Source: Helicovermis profundi (GTDB lineage Bacteria > Bacillota > Clostridia > Peptostreptococcales > Acidaminobacteraceae). From it: DNA of 64,000 nucleotides. The notes beneath the pieces were generated by a model, which saw only the letters and a list, made by a program, of their open reading frames with translations, searched no databases and was not told the origin of the DNA. The DNA lies in the NCBI RefSeq assembly GCF_033097505.1, contig NZ_AP028654.1, positions 636,001 to 700,000 of the forward strand. Reading direction: 5' to 3'. How positions within the stretch are numbered: the first letter of the stretch is position 1; every line of letters begins with the position of its first letter. Position numbers and translations under genes: made by a program. Shown piece by piece: positions 27,503 through 37,200 of this stretch.

Positions 27503-29491
27503 ATGAAGCATAAAAATAGTAGAGTTATAGAAACGATAAGATTACTTTCAGTTGATGCAATAGAAAAGGCAAATTCAGGTCACCCAGGATTACCTCTTGG
27601 AGCTGCACCTATGGCATTTGCATTATGGAATGAATTTTTAAATGTGAGTGCTACTGAAACAAAATGGATGAATAGAGATAGATTTGTTCTATCGGCTGGT
27701 CATGGTTCTATGTTATATTACAGCTTACTTCATTTATTTGGTTATGAAATTTCACTAGACGATTTAAAGAATTTTAGACAACTTGGAAGTATTACTCCAG
27801 GGCATCCTGAATATAATGTTACTCCTGGAATTGAAACAACGACTGGTCCGCTTGGGCAGGGACTAGGAAATGCAGTTGGTATGGCAATTGCTGAAAAGAA
27901 ACTTTCAGCTGAATTCAATACTTCTGATTTTAATATTATTGATCATTATACTTATGTTATCGCAGGTGATGGAGATATGATGGAAGGTATTACTTCAGAG
28001 GCGGCTTCACTTGCTGGGCATTTAAAGCTTGGTAAATTAATAGTTCTTTATGATGATAATGGTATAACTATAGATGGTTCTACTGATATTTCTTTTACAG
28101 AAGACGTTGGAGCGAGGTATAGAGCTTATGGTTGGGAAGTTATTGAAGTGAAAGATGGAAATAATTATGGAGAAATAGTTGATGCAATAAATCTTGCTAG
28201 ACTAAATTCTGTTAAGCCAACTCTTATTAAAGTTAAAACAATTATAGGTTATGGAAGTCCAACAAAAGCTGGAAAATCATCAGTTCATGGTTCTCCTCTT
28301 GGAAAAGATGAAATTATTCAAATGAAAAAAAATATGGGATGGGATCCTGATAAGAGTTTTTATGTTCCTGATGATGTAAAAGAGTATATGAAAAATATTA
28401 CAGATAAAAAAGAGATAAATAGATTTTTATGGGAAGAGAAATTTGAGGAGTATTTTAAAAAATATCCTGAGAAGGAAAGTAAGTGGAAGCATTGGTTTGA
28501 ATATGAAATATCTGATGAGACATTTCAAGATTCGAAAATATGGTCTAGTATTTCTATTGATAATTCAACTAGAAATTCAGGTGGTATATTTATGAATATC
28601 GTGAAGGAAGATATTCCAAATTTATTTGGCGGAAGTGCAGATTTGAATGGTTCAACAAAAACATATTTAAAAAATCTTGGAGATTTTAGTTTTGAAAATC
28701 CATCAGGTAGTAATGTGTTTTTTGGTATAAGAGAACATGCAATGGGAGCAATTATTAATGGTATAGCACTCCATGGTGGACTTAGACCATTTGGTGCAAC
28801 ATTTTTAGTTTTTTCAGATTATATGAAACCATCAATTAGACTTTCGGCTCTTATGGGTTTACCAGTAATTTATGTATTTACTCATGATAGTATTGGTGTT
28901 GGAGAAGATGGTCCAACCCACCAACCAATTGAGCAAATTAGTATGTTAAGATCAATCCCTAATTTATCTGTTTTTAGACCAGCAGATGGAAAGGAAACTG
29001 CGATGGCATGGATTAATGCTTTAAAAAGAACAAGAGGTCCTTCTGCAATTATACTTACAAGGCAAAATTTACCTTCGCTTGTTGGTGTAAATAAAGGTGC
29101 TAACTATGGAGCATATATTTTATCAAAAGAAATAAAAGAAAAACCTGATGCGATAATAATTGCTTCAGGATCTGAAGTTCATGTTGCACTTGAAGCTTCT
29201 AAAAAGCTGCTTGAAGATGGTATAGATTCACGTGTAGTAAGTATGCTTAGTATGGAATTTTTTGATAAGCAAAATGATAGTTATAAAGAAATGGTTCTTC
29301 CAAGTGATGTTAAAAGTAGAGTTTCTATTGAAGCTGGAATTGAACTTGGATGGCGAAAGTATGTAGGTGATAAAGGTAAAATTATTTCAATAAATCACTA
29401 CGGTGAATCAGCTCCTGCAAATTTATTGTTTGGAAAATTTGGTTTTACTAGTGAGAACATTGTAAAGCTAGTAAAGGAAGTTATTGATTAG
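27503..29491 (+). CDS. tkt: Transketolase
   Basis: Transketolase transfers two-carbon units between ketose and aldose phosphates in the non-oxidative pentose phosphate pathway. The full-length single-chain form (662 residues) is present. Residues seen include SGHPGLPLGAAPMAF near the N-terminus, the thiamine-diphosphate motif GDGDMMEGITSEAAS...DDN near residues 155-185, and the transketolase motif GVGEDGPTHQPIEQI near residue 468. TGGAGGT lies before the ATG. Two hairpins follow the stop. Because psuG yields ribose 5-phosphate, the location after psuKG makes metabolic sense, although the genes have separate transcription signals. Confidence 0.96.
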   Translation: MKHKNSRVIETIRLLSVDAIEKANSGHPGLPLGAAPMAFALWNEFLNVSATETKWMNRDRFVLSAGHGSMLYYSLLHLFGYEISLDDLKNFRQLGSITPGHPEYNVTPGIETTTGPLGQGLGNAVGMAIAEKKLSAEFNTSDFNIIDHYTYVIAGDGDMMEGITSEAASLAGHLKLGKLIVLYDDNGITIDGSTDISFTEDVGARYRAYGWEVIEVKDGNNYGEIVDAINLARLNSVKPTLIKVKTIIGYGSPTKAGKSSVHGSPLGKDEIIQMKKNMGWDPDKSFYVPDDVKEYMKNITDKKEINRFLWEEKFEEYFKKYPEKESKWKHWFEYEISDETFQDSKIWSSISIDNSTRNSGGIFMNIVKEDIPNLFGGSADLNGSTKTYLKNLGDFSFENPSGSNVFFGIREHAMGAIINGIALHGGLRPFGATFLVFSDYMKPSIRLSALMGLPVIYVFTHDSIGVGEDGPTHQPIEQISMLRSIPNLSVFRPADGKETAMAWINALKRTRGPSAIILTRQNLPSLVGVNKGANYGAYILSKEIKEKPDAIIIASGSEVHVALEASKKLLEDGIDSRVVSMLSMEFFDKQNDSYKEMVLPSDVKSRVSIEAGIELGWRKYVGDKGKIISINHYGESAPANLLFGKFGFTSENIVKLVKEVID

Positions 29492-29536
29492 AAATTTATT
29501 TTTTTAAAATAAATTTCTTGGCATAATATAAAAGTT

Positions 29537-29579
29537 AAAAGGCCTAGTTTTGATTATGTTGCTTAAAACTAGGCCTTTT
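29537..29579 (+). terminator. Intrinsic terminator after tkt
   Basis: A perfect 15-bp stem, AAAAGGCCTAGTTTT (29537-29551) with 29565-29579. A weaker A/T stem overlaps the tkt stop at about 29491-29516. Confidence 0.85.
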
Positions 29580-29723
29580 ATTATTTTTAAAGATAAAACC
29601 GAATTGTAAAAAAATGTAATACAACAGTAATATATATTACAGAATATTACTATATAATTAAAATATACCTAATTTAATTTTGAGTGCAAAGGGTGTATAA
29701 TAAAATTATAGAGGAATGATTTT

Positions 29724-30671
29724 GTGGAAAGATTAAGACCGTTGAATGATTTTGTATTTAAAAAATTATTTGGAGAAGATGATGTATTAGATAATTTAGT
29801 TGCTTTTCTAAATGCTGTATTAGATAGAAAAGGAACGAATAAGTTAGTCGGAGTTAAAATTATTGACAATAAGGAGTTAACTAGAGAGTTAATAGATGAC
29901 AAGCTATCAATTCTTGATGTTAGAGCAAAAGCAAAAAATGGAATTGAAATTAATATTGAAGTCCAGCTATTAAATCAGAATAATATGGAAAAAAGAACTT
30001 TATATTATTGGGGAAAATTATTTAATAAAACGATTGGAAAAGGGGAAAAATATAATGACTTATCAAAAGTTATTACAATTAATATATTAAATTTTGAATA
30101 TATTAATTTAAAAGAATTTTATACTTCATTTCATATATGGGAAGATACACATAAAGAGTATAAGTTAAATGATCTTTTAGAGATACATTTTATTGAAATA
30201 CCAAAGTTTAATAATTTAAAGAAGAAAAATTTAAGTGGAGATAGCCTTCAAAGATGGCTTACATTTTTAAATAAAGATATTCCAGAAGAATTACTTGAGG
30301 AGTTGATGGAAATGGATGAAAATATTAAGGCAGCTGAAAAGAAGTTAGAATATTTATCTTCTGATAAACACACTAGAGACTTATATGAAGCTAGAGAGCG
30401 AAGTAGGTTAGAAAGAGCGAATTTAATAGAAACTGGTATTGAACGTGGAAAGAATGAAGGATGGAAAGAAGGACTAAAAGAAGGTATAAAAGAAGGTATA
30501 AAAGAAGGTATAAAAGAAGGTATAAAAGAGGGTATAAAAGAAGGGATAAAAAGCAAAGCAATTGAGATAGCTAAAGAATTATTAAAAGATGGTGCAGAAA
30601 TAGAATTTGTATCAAAAGTAACAAAGTTATCATATGAAGAAGTAAATGAATTGAAAATTAATTTAGAATAA
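29724..30671 (+). CDS. Rpn family / PD-(D/E)XK nuclease family transposase-like protein
   Basis: A 315-residue member of the Rpn (recombination-promoting nuclease) group. The N-terminal signature RLRPLNDFVFKKLFGE and the nuclease core ILDVRAKAKNGIEINIEVQL (Asp ... Glu-x-Gln) are typical. The C-terminal part carries tandem IKEG repeats made by 12-base DNA repeats, then a short helical tail. The start is GTG after GAGGAATG. Relatives in Escherichia coli are DNA endonucleases that act in recombination, and the gene family spreads horizontally. Here it sits between the tkt terminator and a cluster of hairpins, in convergent orientation to an orphan riboswitch, so its insertion may have removed the riboswitch target gene (inference). 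Confidence 0.85.
   Translation: MERLRPLNDFVFKKLFGEDDVLDNLVAFLNAVLDRKGTNKLVGVKIIDNKELTRELIDDKLSILDVRAKAKNGIEINIEVQLLNQNNMEKRTLYYWGKLFNKTIGKGEKYNDLSKVITINILNFEYINLKEFYTSFHIWEDTHKEYKLNDLLEIHFIEIPKFNNLKKKNLSGDSLQRWLTFLNKDIPEELLEELMEMDENIKAAEKKLEYLSSDKHTRDLYEARERSRLERANLIETGIERGKNEGWKEGLKEGIKEGIKEGIKEGIKEGIKEGIKSKAIEIAKELLKDGAEIEFVSKVTKLSYEEVNELKINLE
30465..30548 (+). repeat. Seven 12-bp tandem repeats inside the Rpn-like gene
   Basis: Seven head-to-tail units of AAAGAAGGTATA with single-base variants, each coding for four residues (Lys-Glu-Gly-Ile). The unit is a multiple of three, so copy-number change by slippage keeps the frame. Confidence 0.95.
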
Positions 30672-30697
30672 CATTCGTTAAACTGCGTTTAACTCAT

Positions 30698-30757
30698 AGC
30701 CCTATAAAAAAGCTAAAACAAATAGAATTTTAAGCAAGCTTAATTCTATTTGTTTTA
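30698..30757. repeat. 60-bp hairpin repeat, copy 1
   Basis: AGCCCTATAAAAAAGCTAAA starts a segment repeated at 30854. The stem is perfect except for its last bases (TTTTAATC in place of TTTTAGCTTTTTT). It lies 27 bases after the Rpn-like gene and can serve as its terminator. Confidence 0.8.
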
Positions 30758-30798
30758 ATCATTTATGGTTTTAGGTTTTGTGAAATTAAAAGTATATA

Positions 30799-30935
30799 AA
30801 AAAAAGCAGTGCGCGCCCTGTCATAGCTGTGCTATGCCTAGTCGCTCTCTTTCAGCCCTATAAAAAAGCTAAAACAAATAGAATTTTAAGCAAGCTTAAT
30901 TCTATTTGTTTTAGCTTTTTTGCACTGCTTTTTTT
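30799..30935. repeat. Nested inverted repeat enclosing 60-bp hairpin copy 2
   Basis: Outer arms AAAAAAAGCAGTGC (30799-30812) and GCACTGCTTTTTTT (30922-30935) are perfect complements. Inside lies a second complete 24-bp stem (30862-30885 with 30898-30921), the second copy of the 60-bp repeat. The result is a double hairpin with T-runs on one strand and A-runs on the other. No coding sequence is seen. Confidence 0.8.
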
Positions 30936-30943
30936 CTTCGCGC

Positions 30944-30967
30944 AAAAAAAGACCACTAATAGTGGTC
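30944..30967 (-). terminator. Minus-strand terminator downstream of the lysine riboswitch
   Basis: GACCAC (30951-30956) pairs with GTGGTC (30962-30967) around a five-base loop, followed on the minus strand by seven T residues. It would end any transcript that escapes the riboswitch terminator at 31184. No gene lies between the two. Confidence 0.7.
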
Positions 30968-31183
30968 AAAATTGAGGTAATAGGTGAAATTTCACCTATG
31001 ATTAATTTGTAATATATGAGCTAATCAGGGTAAGATCATATATTATTAATCAAATAAGTTTATTAAAAATTATATTTTAAATATAATATTCAATCATATT
31101 AATGCATTGTATTTAAGAATGTATTTGATAAGTATAAAAATATATTCTATTAATATGCGCTAACAAAAACAATACAATTGCAT

Positions 31184-31445
31184 AAAAAAACTCGATATAA
31201 ATCGAGAATGGTTTTAATGTCTAACCTCCCTCTTGCCCAGTATGTGATAGCTCTCCATAAATACTTAGGCGAAGTATTTATGACAGTCCTGCACTTATTA
31301 AGTACAGACCCAGCTTTTGAGTTTTGGTTCTCAAAGCTTCGGCAATAATTCCTTTCATTTTTCATCTTAAGCTTCCGACTTTAAAAAAATTACTGATAAT
31401 TATTGCGCCTCTACCGCATCTATAAGATGAGGTAATATTTACTTA
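31184..31445 (-). promoter_or_regulatory. Lysine riboswitch (L box), orphan, minus strand
   Basis: Read on the minus strand, the aptamer spans about 31419 to 31242. It shows the conserved L-box blocks in order: GGTAGAGGCGC, AGTAA, GGAAGCTTAAGATG, GAAAGG, TTGCCGAAGC, AAAGCTGGG, AGGACTGTCAT and TGGAGAGCTATC. The P1 arms are ATGCGGTAG (31411-31419 complement) and CTATCACAT (31242-31250 complement). A small terminator stem CTCGAT/ATCGAG (31191-31206) with a seven-T tail follows about 36 bases later. Such riboswitches normally turn off lysine synthesis or import genes. Here no coding frame of any length follows on this strand before the next terminator at 30944, so the element has lost its gene or acts as an RNA on its own. 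Confidence 0.9.
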
Positions 31446-31453
31446 TCTATATC

Positions 31454-31482
31454 AGATTACAATAAAACTTTAATTGTGTCAA
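31454..31482 (-). promoter_or_regulatory. Promoter of the orphan lysine riboswitch
   Basis: On the minus strand TTGACA (31477-31482 complement), 17 bases, then TAATCT (31454-31459 complement). Transcription would begin near 31447, just before the aptamer. The plus-strand stretch 31483-31900 is extremely AT-rich and shows no gene. Confidence 0.7.
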
Positions 31483-31906
31483 TAGATAATAGAAGATACT
31501 GAAACATAGAAATTTATGTTTTTTAGTATTAATAGTTAATAATCTTATTAAAATATTTATATTCAAATAAATCGATGATAATTTATTAACATTATAAAAA
31601 TTTTATAATATATATATAAAATAATTATGTGCCTAATTATAAATTTATAGGTATTAATTAATTTATAGTTAAATTAATATGAAAAAATTTAGTAGTTGTA
31701 AAATTATATTATTTCAACTAAAGCGCTAAATCTGTGTACTTTACTAGTAGAAATTGCAAATTAGTGTTATGTGTTTTATGTATTAGGAATTTGTAGTAGT
31801 ATGTATAGTAAGTTTAATAATTAAAATTGTTTTTATCTATTTAGAGAAAGTATATAAAATTAATCTAGGTTCACTCTTATTTTTTTATATTATGAAATTG
31901 ATAATT

Positions 31907-31915
31907 TGATATAAT
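31907..31915 (+). promoter_or_regulatory. Probable extended -10 promoter of the bifurcating oxidoreductase operon
   Basis: TGATATAAT (31907-31915) is an extended -10 about 70 bases before the NuoE-like gene. No good -35 is seen at 17 bases, so the call is tentative. Confidence 0.4.
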
Positions 31916-31983
31916 GTTCTCATAATTTTAAATAAATAATATTCATAACTTAATAGTATTACTGATTGAAAGGAGAAGGCGAT

Positions 31984-32520
31984 ATGTGTGAAAATTGCAA
32001 ACAAGATGAAATGGAAAAGAATTTTATTGATGAAAAAGTTGACCTAAAATTAATACACCCTATTGTTGAAAAATATGGGCAGGTTAAAGGTAGTTTGATT
32101 AATATGCTTCAGGAGATTCAAGAGGTATATGGTTATTTGCCACTTAGTGCAATGGAATACATTGCAGATAATACTAACAATAAAAAAGCAACTATTTATG
32201 GAGTTGCAACTTTTTACACTCAATTTAGATTACATCCAATTGGAAAAAATTTAATTTTACAATGTCAAGGTACAGCGTGTCATGTAAATGGCTCTAGGGA
32301 AATTTCAAAAGCACTATGTAATGAACTTGAAATTAATCCAGGTGAAACTACAAAGGATGGTCTATTTACTATTGAAGATGTTGCATGCCTTGGATGTTGT
32401 AGTTTAGCACCTGTAATAATGATTAATGGAGAAGCATATGGAAATTTAACTCCAAAAGAAGCTGTTAAAATCATCAGAAAAATAAAAAAAGATGAGGAGG
32501 AAGTCATTAATGAAAATTAG
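31984..32520 (+). CDS. NuoE-like [2Fe-2S] subunit of a soluble NADH-dependent oxidoreductase complex
   Basis: A 178-residue thioredoxin-like [2Fe-2S] protein of the NuoE/HydC type. The four cluster cysteines are visible as CQGTACH and CLGCC, about 36-40 residues apart. A short extra N-terminal segment contains CENC. ATG 31984 follows AAAGGAGAAGG; an upstream TTG at 31966 lies before that site. The stop overlaps the start of the NuoF-like gene by 11 bases. It would pass electrons between the flavin subunit and partners in the three-subunit complex encoded here. Confidence 0.9.
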   Translation: MCENCKQDEMEKNFIDEKVDLKLIHPIVEKYGQVKGSLINMLQEIQEVYGYLPLSAMEYIADNTNNKKATIYGVATFYTQFRLHPIGKNLILQCQGTACHVNGSREISKALCNELEINPGETTKDGLFTIEDVACLGCCSLAPVIMINGEAYGNLTPKEAVKIIRKIKKDEEEVINEN

Positions 32521-34264
32521 AGTTGGTTTAGGTAGTTGTGGTATTGCATCTGGTGGAAGAAAAGTTATGGGTGTACTTAAATCTAGAGCTAAAGAACTGG
32601 GAATAAATATTGAAATTGAAAATACTGGTTGTATTGGAATGTGCTTTTATGAACCTTTAGTTGATATTGTTACTGATGAAAAAACATATACATATGGATT
32701 TGTTGATGATGAACTCGCTAAGCGTATTATAGATGAGCATATTAAAGGTGGTAATATAATAGAAGATAAAATTATTTATTCTACTGATAATGAAGCTGAT
32801 TATGAAAAAAAGCAGTATAAAATAGTTTTAGAAAATTGTGGAATCATAAATCCTGAAAAAATAGAAGATTATATAGAAAAAAATGGGTATAGTGCTGTGG
32901 AAAAAGTACTAAAAGAAATGACACCAGAAAAAGTTGTTGAAGTAATAAAGGAAGCTGGACTTAGAGGTCGTGGTGGAGCTGGTTTTCCAACTTGGTTTAA
33001 GTGGAATGCAGCTAGAAAATCAAAAGGTGATAAAAAATATATGGTTTGTAATGCTGATGAGGGTGATCCAGGTGCATTTATGGATAGAAGTGTTTTGGAA
33101 GGAGATCCTCATAGATTAATTGAGGGAATGATTATAGGTGCATATGCTATTGGAGCAAATGAAGGTATTATTTATTGCAGAGCAGAGTATCCCTTAGCGA
33201 TTGAAAGATTAGAACTTGCAATGGAACAAGCTAGAGAAAAAAATTATTTAGGAAATTCTATTTTAGGTACAAATTTTAATTTTGATCTTATTATAAAAAA
33301 AGGTGCAGGAGCTTTTGTTTGTGGAGAGGAAACGGCATTAATTGAATCTTTAGAAGGAAAAAGGGGAATGCCACGTTTAAAGCCACCTTTTCCAGCTCAA
33401 GCGGGATATTTTCAGTACCCTACAAATATAAATAACGTTGAGACATTAGCAAATGTTCCTTGGATTTTTAGTAATGGAGCAAAAGCATATTCTGATATTG
33501 GTTCAGGTAAAAGCGTTGGAACGAAAGTCTTTGCACTTTCTGGAAAGATAAAAAATGGTGGTTTAGTGGAAATACCTATGGGAATGACATTAAGAGAAGT
33601 TATTTTTGATATTGGTGGTGGAATAAAAAACGGCAAGAAATTTAAAGCTGTTCAAATGGGAGGACCGTCTGGTGGATGTATTCCAGCGAGTTTACTTGAT
33701 ACTCCAGTAACTTATGAAGCAATTAATGCAACAGGCGCTATTATGGGTTCAGGAGGAATGGTAGTTTTAGATGAAACGACTTGTATGGTTGATATTGCTA
33801 AATTTTTCTTAGATTTCACATGTAAAGAATCGTGTGGAAAATGTATTTATTGCAGAATTGGAACAAAAAGGATGCATGAAATTCTTGTGAAAATTACAGA
33901 AGGAAAGGGAAAAATGGAAGACCTTGATGAACTTGAATCACTTGCTTATAGTATAAAAGATGCATCACTTTGTGGTTTGGGTCAAACTGCTCCAAATCCA
34001 GTGCTCACAGGTCTTAAATATTTTAGAGAAGAATATGAAGCTCATATTATAGATAAAAGGTGTCCAGCTAAGCAGTGTAAAGATTTACTTACTTATTCAA
34101 TTAATCCTGATAAGTGCATTGGCTGTACATTGTGTGCTAAAAATTGTCCAACTAATACGATTGATGGAAGTGTAAAAAAAGTTCATAGCATTAATCAAGA
34201 AGGTTGTATTAAATGCGGAAATTGTTTGTCAGTATGTAAGTTTGATGCTGTTAATGTTATGTAG
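32510..34264 (+). CDS. NuoF-like NADH- and FMN-binding subunit with C-terminal ferredoxin domain
   Basis: This is the NAD(H)-reactive flavin subunit, 584 residues. It has an N-terminal thioredoxin-like domain (residues about 1-90), then the NADH/FMN region with GLRGRGGAGFPTWFKW and CNADEGDPGAF, and CGEETALIESLEGKRG. The [4Fe-4S] ligand motif is ESCGKCIYCRIG near residue 447. A C-terminal two-cluster ferredoxin domain follows (CIGCTLCAKNCP and CIKCGNCLSVCK). This layout is that of HydB and the related bifurcating flavin subunits. ATG 32510 lies 11 bases after GAGGAGG. In bifurcating enzymes of this type the FMN is the proposed bifurcation site, with nearby clusters feeding ferredoxin. Confidence 0.92.
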   Translation: MKIRVGLGSCGIASGGRKVMGVLKSRAKELGINIEIENTGCIGMCFYEPLVDIVTDEKTYTYGFVDDELAKRIIDEHIKGGNIIEDKIIYSTDNEADYEKKQYKIVLENCGIINPEKIEDYIEKNGYSAVEKVLKEMTPEKVVEVIKEAGLRGRGGAGFPTWFKWNAARKSKGDKKYMVCNADEGDPGAFMDRSVLEGDPHRLIEGMIIGAYAIGANEGIIYCRAEYPLAIERLELAMEQAREKNYLGNSILGTNFNFDLIIKKGAGAFVCGEETALIESLEGKRGMPRLKPPFPAQAGYFQYPTNINNVETLANVPWIFSNGAKAYSDIGSGKSVGTKVFALSGKIKNGGLVEIPMGMTLREVIFDIGGGIKNGKKFKAVQMGGPSGGCIPASLLDTPVTYEAINATGAIMGSGGMVVLDETTCMVDIAKFFLDFTCKESCGKCIYCRIGTKRMHEILVKITEGKGKMEDLDELESLAYSIKDASLCGLGQTAPNPVLTGLKYFREEYEAHIIDKRCPAKQCKDLLTYSINPDKCIGCTLCAKNCPTNTIDGSVKKVHSINQEGCIKCGNCLSVCKFDAVNVM

Positions 34265-34275
34265 GAGGTAATTCA

Positions 34276-37200
34276 GTGGCGATTGTAAGATTAAATATAA
34301 ATGGACTAGAAATTAAAACAACAGAAGATAAAACGATATTAAATGCAGCACTCGATAATGGTATTGAAATTCCACATTTATGTTACGATGAAAGAATGGA
34401 AGCTTACGGTGGATGTGGAATGTGTGTAGTTGAAATTGAAGGTATGCCAAAACTTGTACGTTCTTGCTCACAAAAAGTACAAAACGGAATGATTATAAAA
34501 ACTAACACAGATAGAACAATAGCAACAAGAAAAACAGCTTTAAATCTATTATCATCAGATCATAGAGGAGATTGTAAGGCACCTTGTATTATGGCATGTC
34601 CTGCTCATACGGACATACAAGGATATGTGGGATTAACTGCGAATGGACAATATAGACAAGCACTTGAATTAATTAAAGAAGAACTCCCACTTCCAGCAAG
34701 TATAGGAAGAGTTTGTCCTCATCCTTGTGAAACTGAGTGTAGAAGAAGTATTTTAGAAGAAGCAATATCAGTTGCAGCGATTAAAACATTTGTAGCAGAT
34801 AAAGATCTATTTGAATCAGAAAATGGACCATTTATGCCAAAAATACTTAAAGATACTGGTAAAAAAGTTGCAATTGTAGGTGCAGGACCAGCTGGACTTG
34901 CTGCAGCATATTATCTAAAAATAAAAGGTCACGCGGTTGAAGTGTTTGATATGATGGGTAAACCGGGAGGAATGTTAAGATATGGTATTCCAGAATATAG
35001 ACTTCCAAAACACGTTGTTGACTCTGAAGTAGAAATTATTGAAAAAATGGGAGTTAAATTTAATTACAATATTAAACTTGGTGATGATATAACATTAGAT
35101 TATTTGTCTAATAACTATGATGCTGTATTCTTAGGTATAGGAGCATGGGAAAGTTCAAATATGAGATGTATAGGTGAAGACGCTAATGGAGTGTTTGGTG
35201 GAATTGATTTCTTAAGAAAAATCACATTAAATGAAGATGTAAAAGTCGGAGAAAAAGTTCTAGTAGTAGGCGGCGGAAATACGGCAATGGACGTTGCAAG
35301 AACCTGCATTAGACTTGGTTCAAAAGAAGTTAGACTTCTTTACAGAAGAACTGAAGAAGAAATGCCTGCTGAAAAAGTAGAAATTCATGAAGCAAAAGAA
35401 GAAGGCTTAATATTTGAATTTTTACTTTCGCCAACAGAAATTTTCAGCACTGATGGTGCAGCATCAAGCATGAAATGTCAAAAAATGAAACTCGGAGAAC
35501 CTGATGCTTCTGGCAGAAGAAGACCTGAGCCAATTGAAGGTGAATTTGTAGAATTTGAAACTGATACTATTATTTCAGCAATAGGTCAAAAAGTTACTAT
35601 TGGTAATATTAAAGGGATAAATACTTCAAAACGAGGTACTATTGAAGTTGATGAATCAACTTATCAGACAAATATAGAAAATGTATTTTCAGGTGGTGAT
35701 GCATCGGATGGTCCTGGAATTGCAATTGGTGCTATAGCAGGTGGTAAAAATGCTGCAAGAGTTATGCATACTTATCTTGAAGGTGAAATTGTAGGCCACA
35801 GTGAGCCAAGAATAGTTTCAAGAAAAGATATGACCATTAAGGATTATCCTGGAATCCAAATTGAACCAAGAGTTCAAAATAATATTCTATCTTCAGATAT
35901 AAGAAAAAATAATTTTCAAATGGTACTTGAAACACTTTCTGAAGAAGAAGCTATAAAAGAGGCAGCGAGATGTTTAGAGTGTGGATGTAAAGATCAATTT
36001 GAGTGTCAACTTTTGACAAATATAAAAGAGTATGAAACTGATACTGAAAAAGATTATGGAGTTAAGCATAGAAGATACACTCCGAGTACTCATAAATATA
36101 TTGAAAGAGACTCTGACAAGTGTATTCAGTGTGGATTATGTATTAGAACATGTGATGAAGTCATGGGCATTTCAGCACTGGGTATAGTTGATAGAGGATT
36201 TGAAGCATTAGTTGCGCCGGAATTTGGTAATAATCTTGAAGATACTGATTGTATTTCATGTGGACAATGTGTTGATGTTTGTCCAACAGGCGCTTTAATG
36301 GAGAAACAATTAGAAGCAAAAGAAATACCTCTAAAACTAAAAACTGTGGAATCTGTATGTAGTTATTGTAGCCTTGGATGTAATATTGTATATCATTATT
36401 TAGGTGATAAAATATATAGAGTTACTCCTAATCGATTAAAAGACGATGGTATACTATGTGAATTTGGCAAATTTGGTTATGACTATATTAATAGCAATGA
36501 AAGATTAATTAAGCCATATGAAAGAGTAAATGAATCTAAAAACCAATTATCATGGATGAATGCAGAAAATGATTTGATTTCAAAATTAAAATCTATTAAA
36601 TACACTAATGGTAGTGATAGCATTGCATTTGTTGTCTCTCAAAGTCTTACAAATGAAGAACTTTCAAAGGTAAAAGAAATTAGTAGAGTGCTAGATACAA
36701 AATATATATCAGCAATTGATATTAGTAAGTTTAATTCATCTAACTCGTTTGAAGAAATATATAGTGCAGATATGCTGATTGCAGTTGGTTCAGTATACGA
36801 AAACTTTGTACCAATGGGTATAAAAATGAAAATGAATTCTGAGAAACTTATTACTATATCTGATGAAGGAACAAAATTAGATGAATTTAGTAAAGAAAAA
36901 TATATAACAGAATTAAATTTAGAATTCTTTGAAGAAGTATTAAAATCAATTATTCTTCAAAATGAAATAAAAGAAGATGTACTTAAAGAAAAACAAGTAG
37001 ATATAAATGAAATAAAAGAAATATTAAAAGATGTAGTTCCTAGTGAAAATGCAGTTAAATTTGCTAGTAAATATTGTGCTTCTAAAAAGCCGATATTTGT
37101 AGTTGATGAAATGTCATTATCTGAAGAAGAAATAGGGCTTATTTATTTAATTGCAATGTCTGTTGATAAAATAGATAAAGTCCATAGAGGAATTATAACT

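Noticed and set aside
30465-30548. Short tandem repeats as a possible CRISPR array
   Set aside because: Units are 12 bp without spacers and are in frame with a protein; no cas genes are present.
30248-30556. Long minus-strand frame with repeated Ile-Pro-Ser-Phe
   Set aside because: It is the antisense of the tandem repeats in the Rpn-like gene; no ribosome site and no independent support.
31150-31365. Minus-strand frame of 71 codons
   Set aside because: It is a chance translation of the lysine riboswitch, ending beyond its terminator.
31984-34264. HydABC [FeFe] hydrogenase
   Set aside because: The NuoE- and NuoF-like subunits would fit, but no H-cluster cysteine motifs occur in the third protein.
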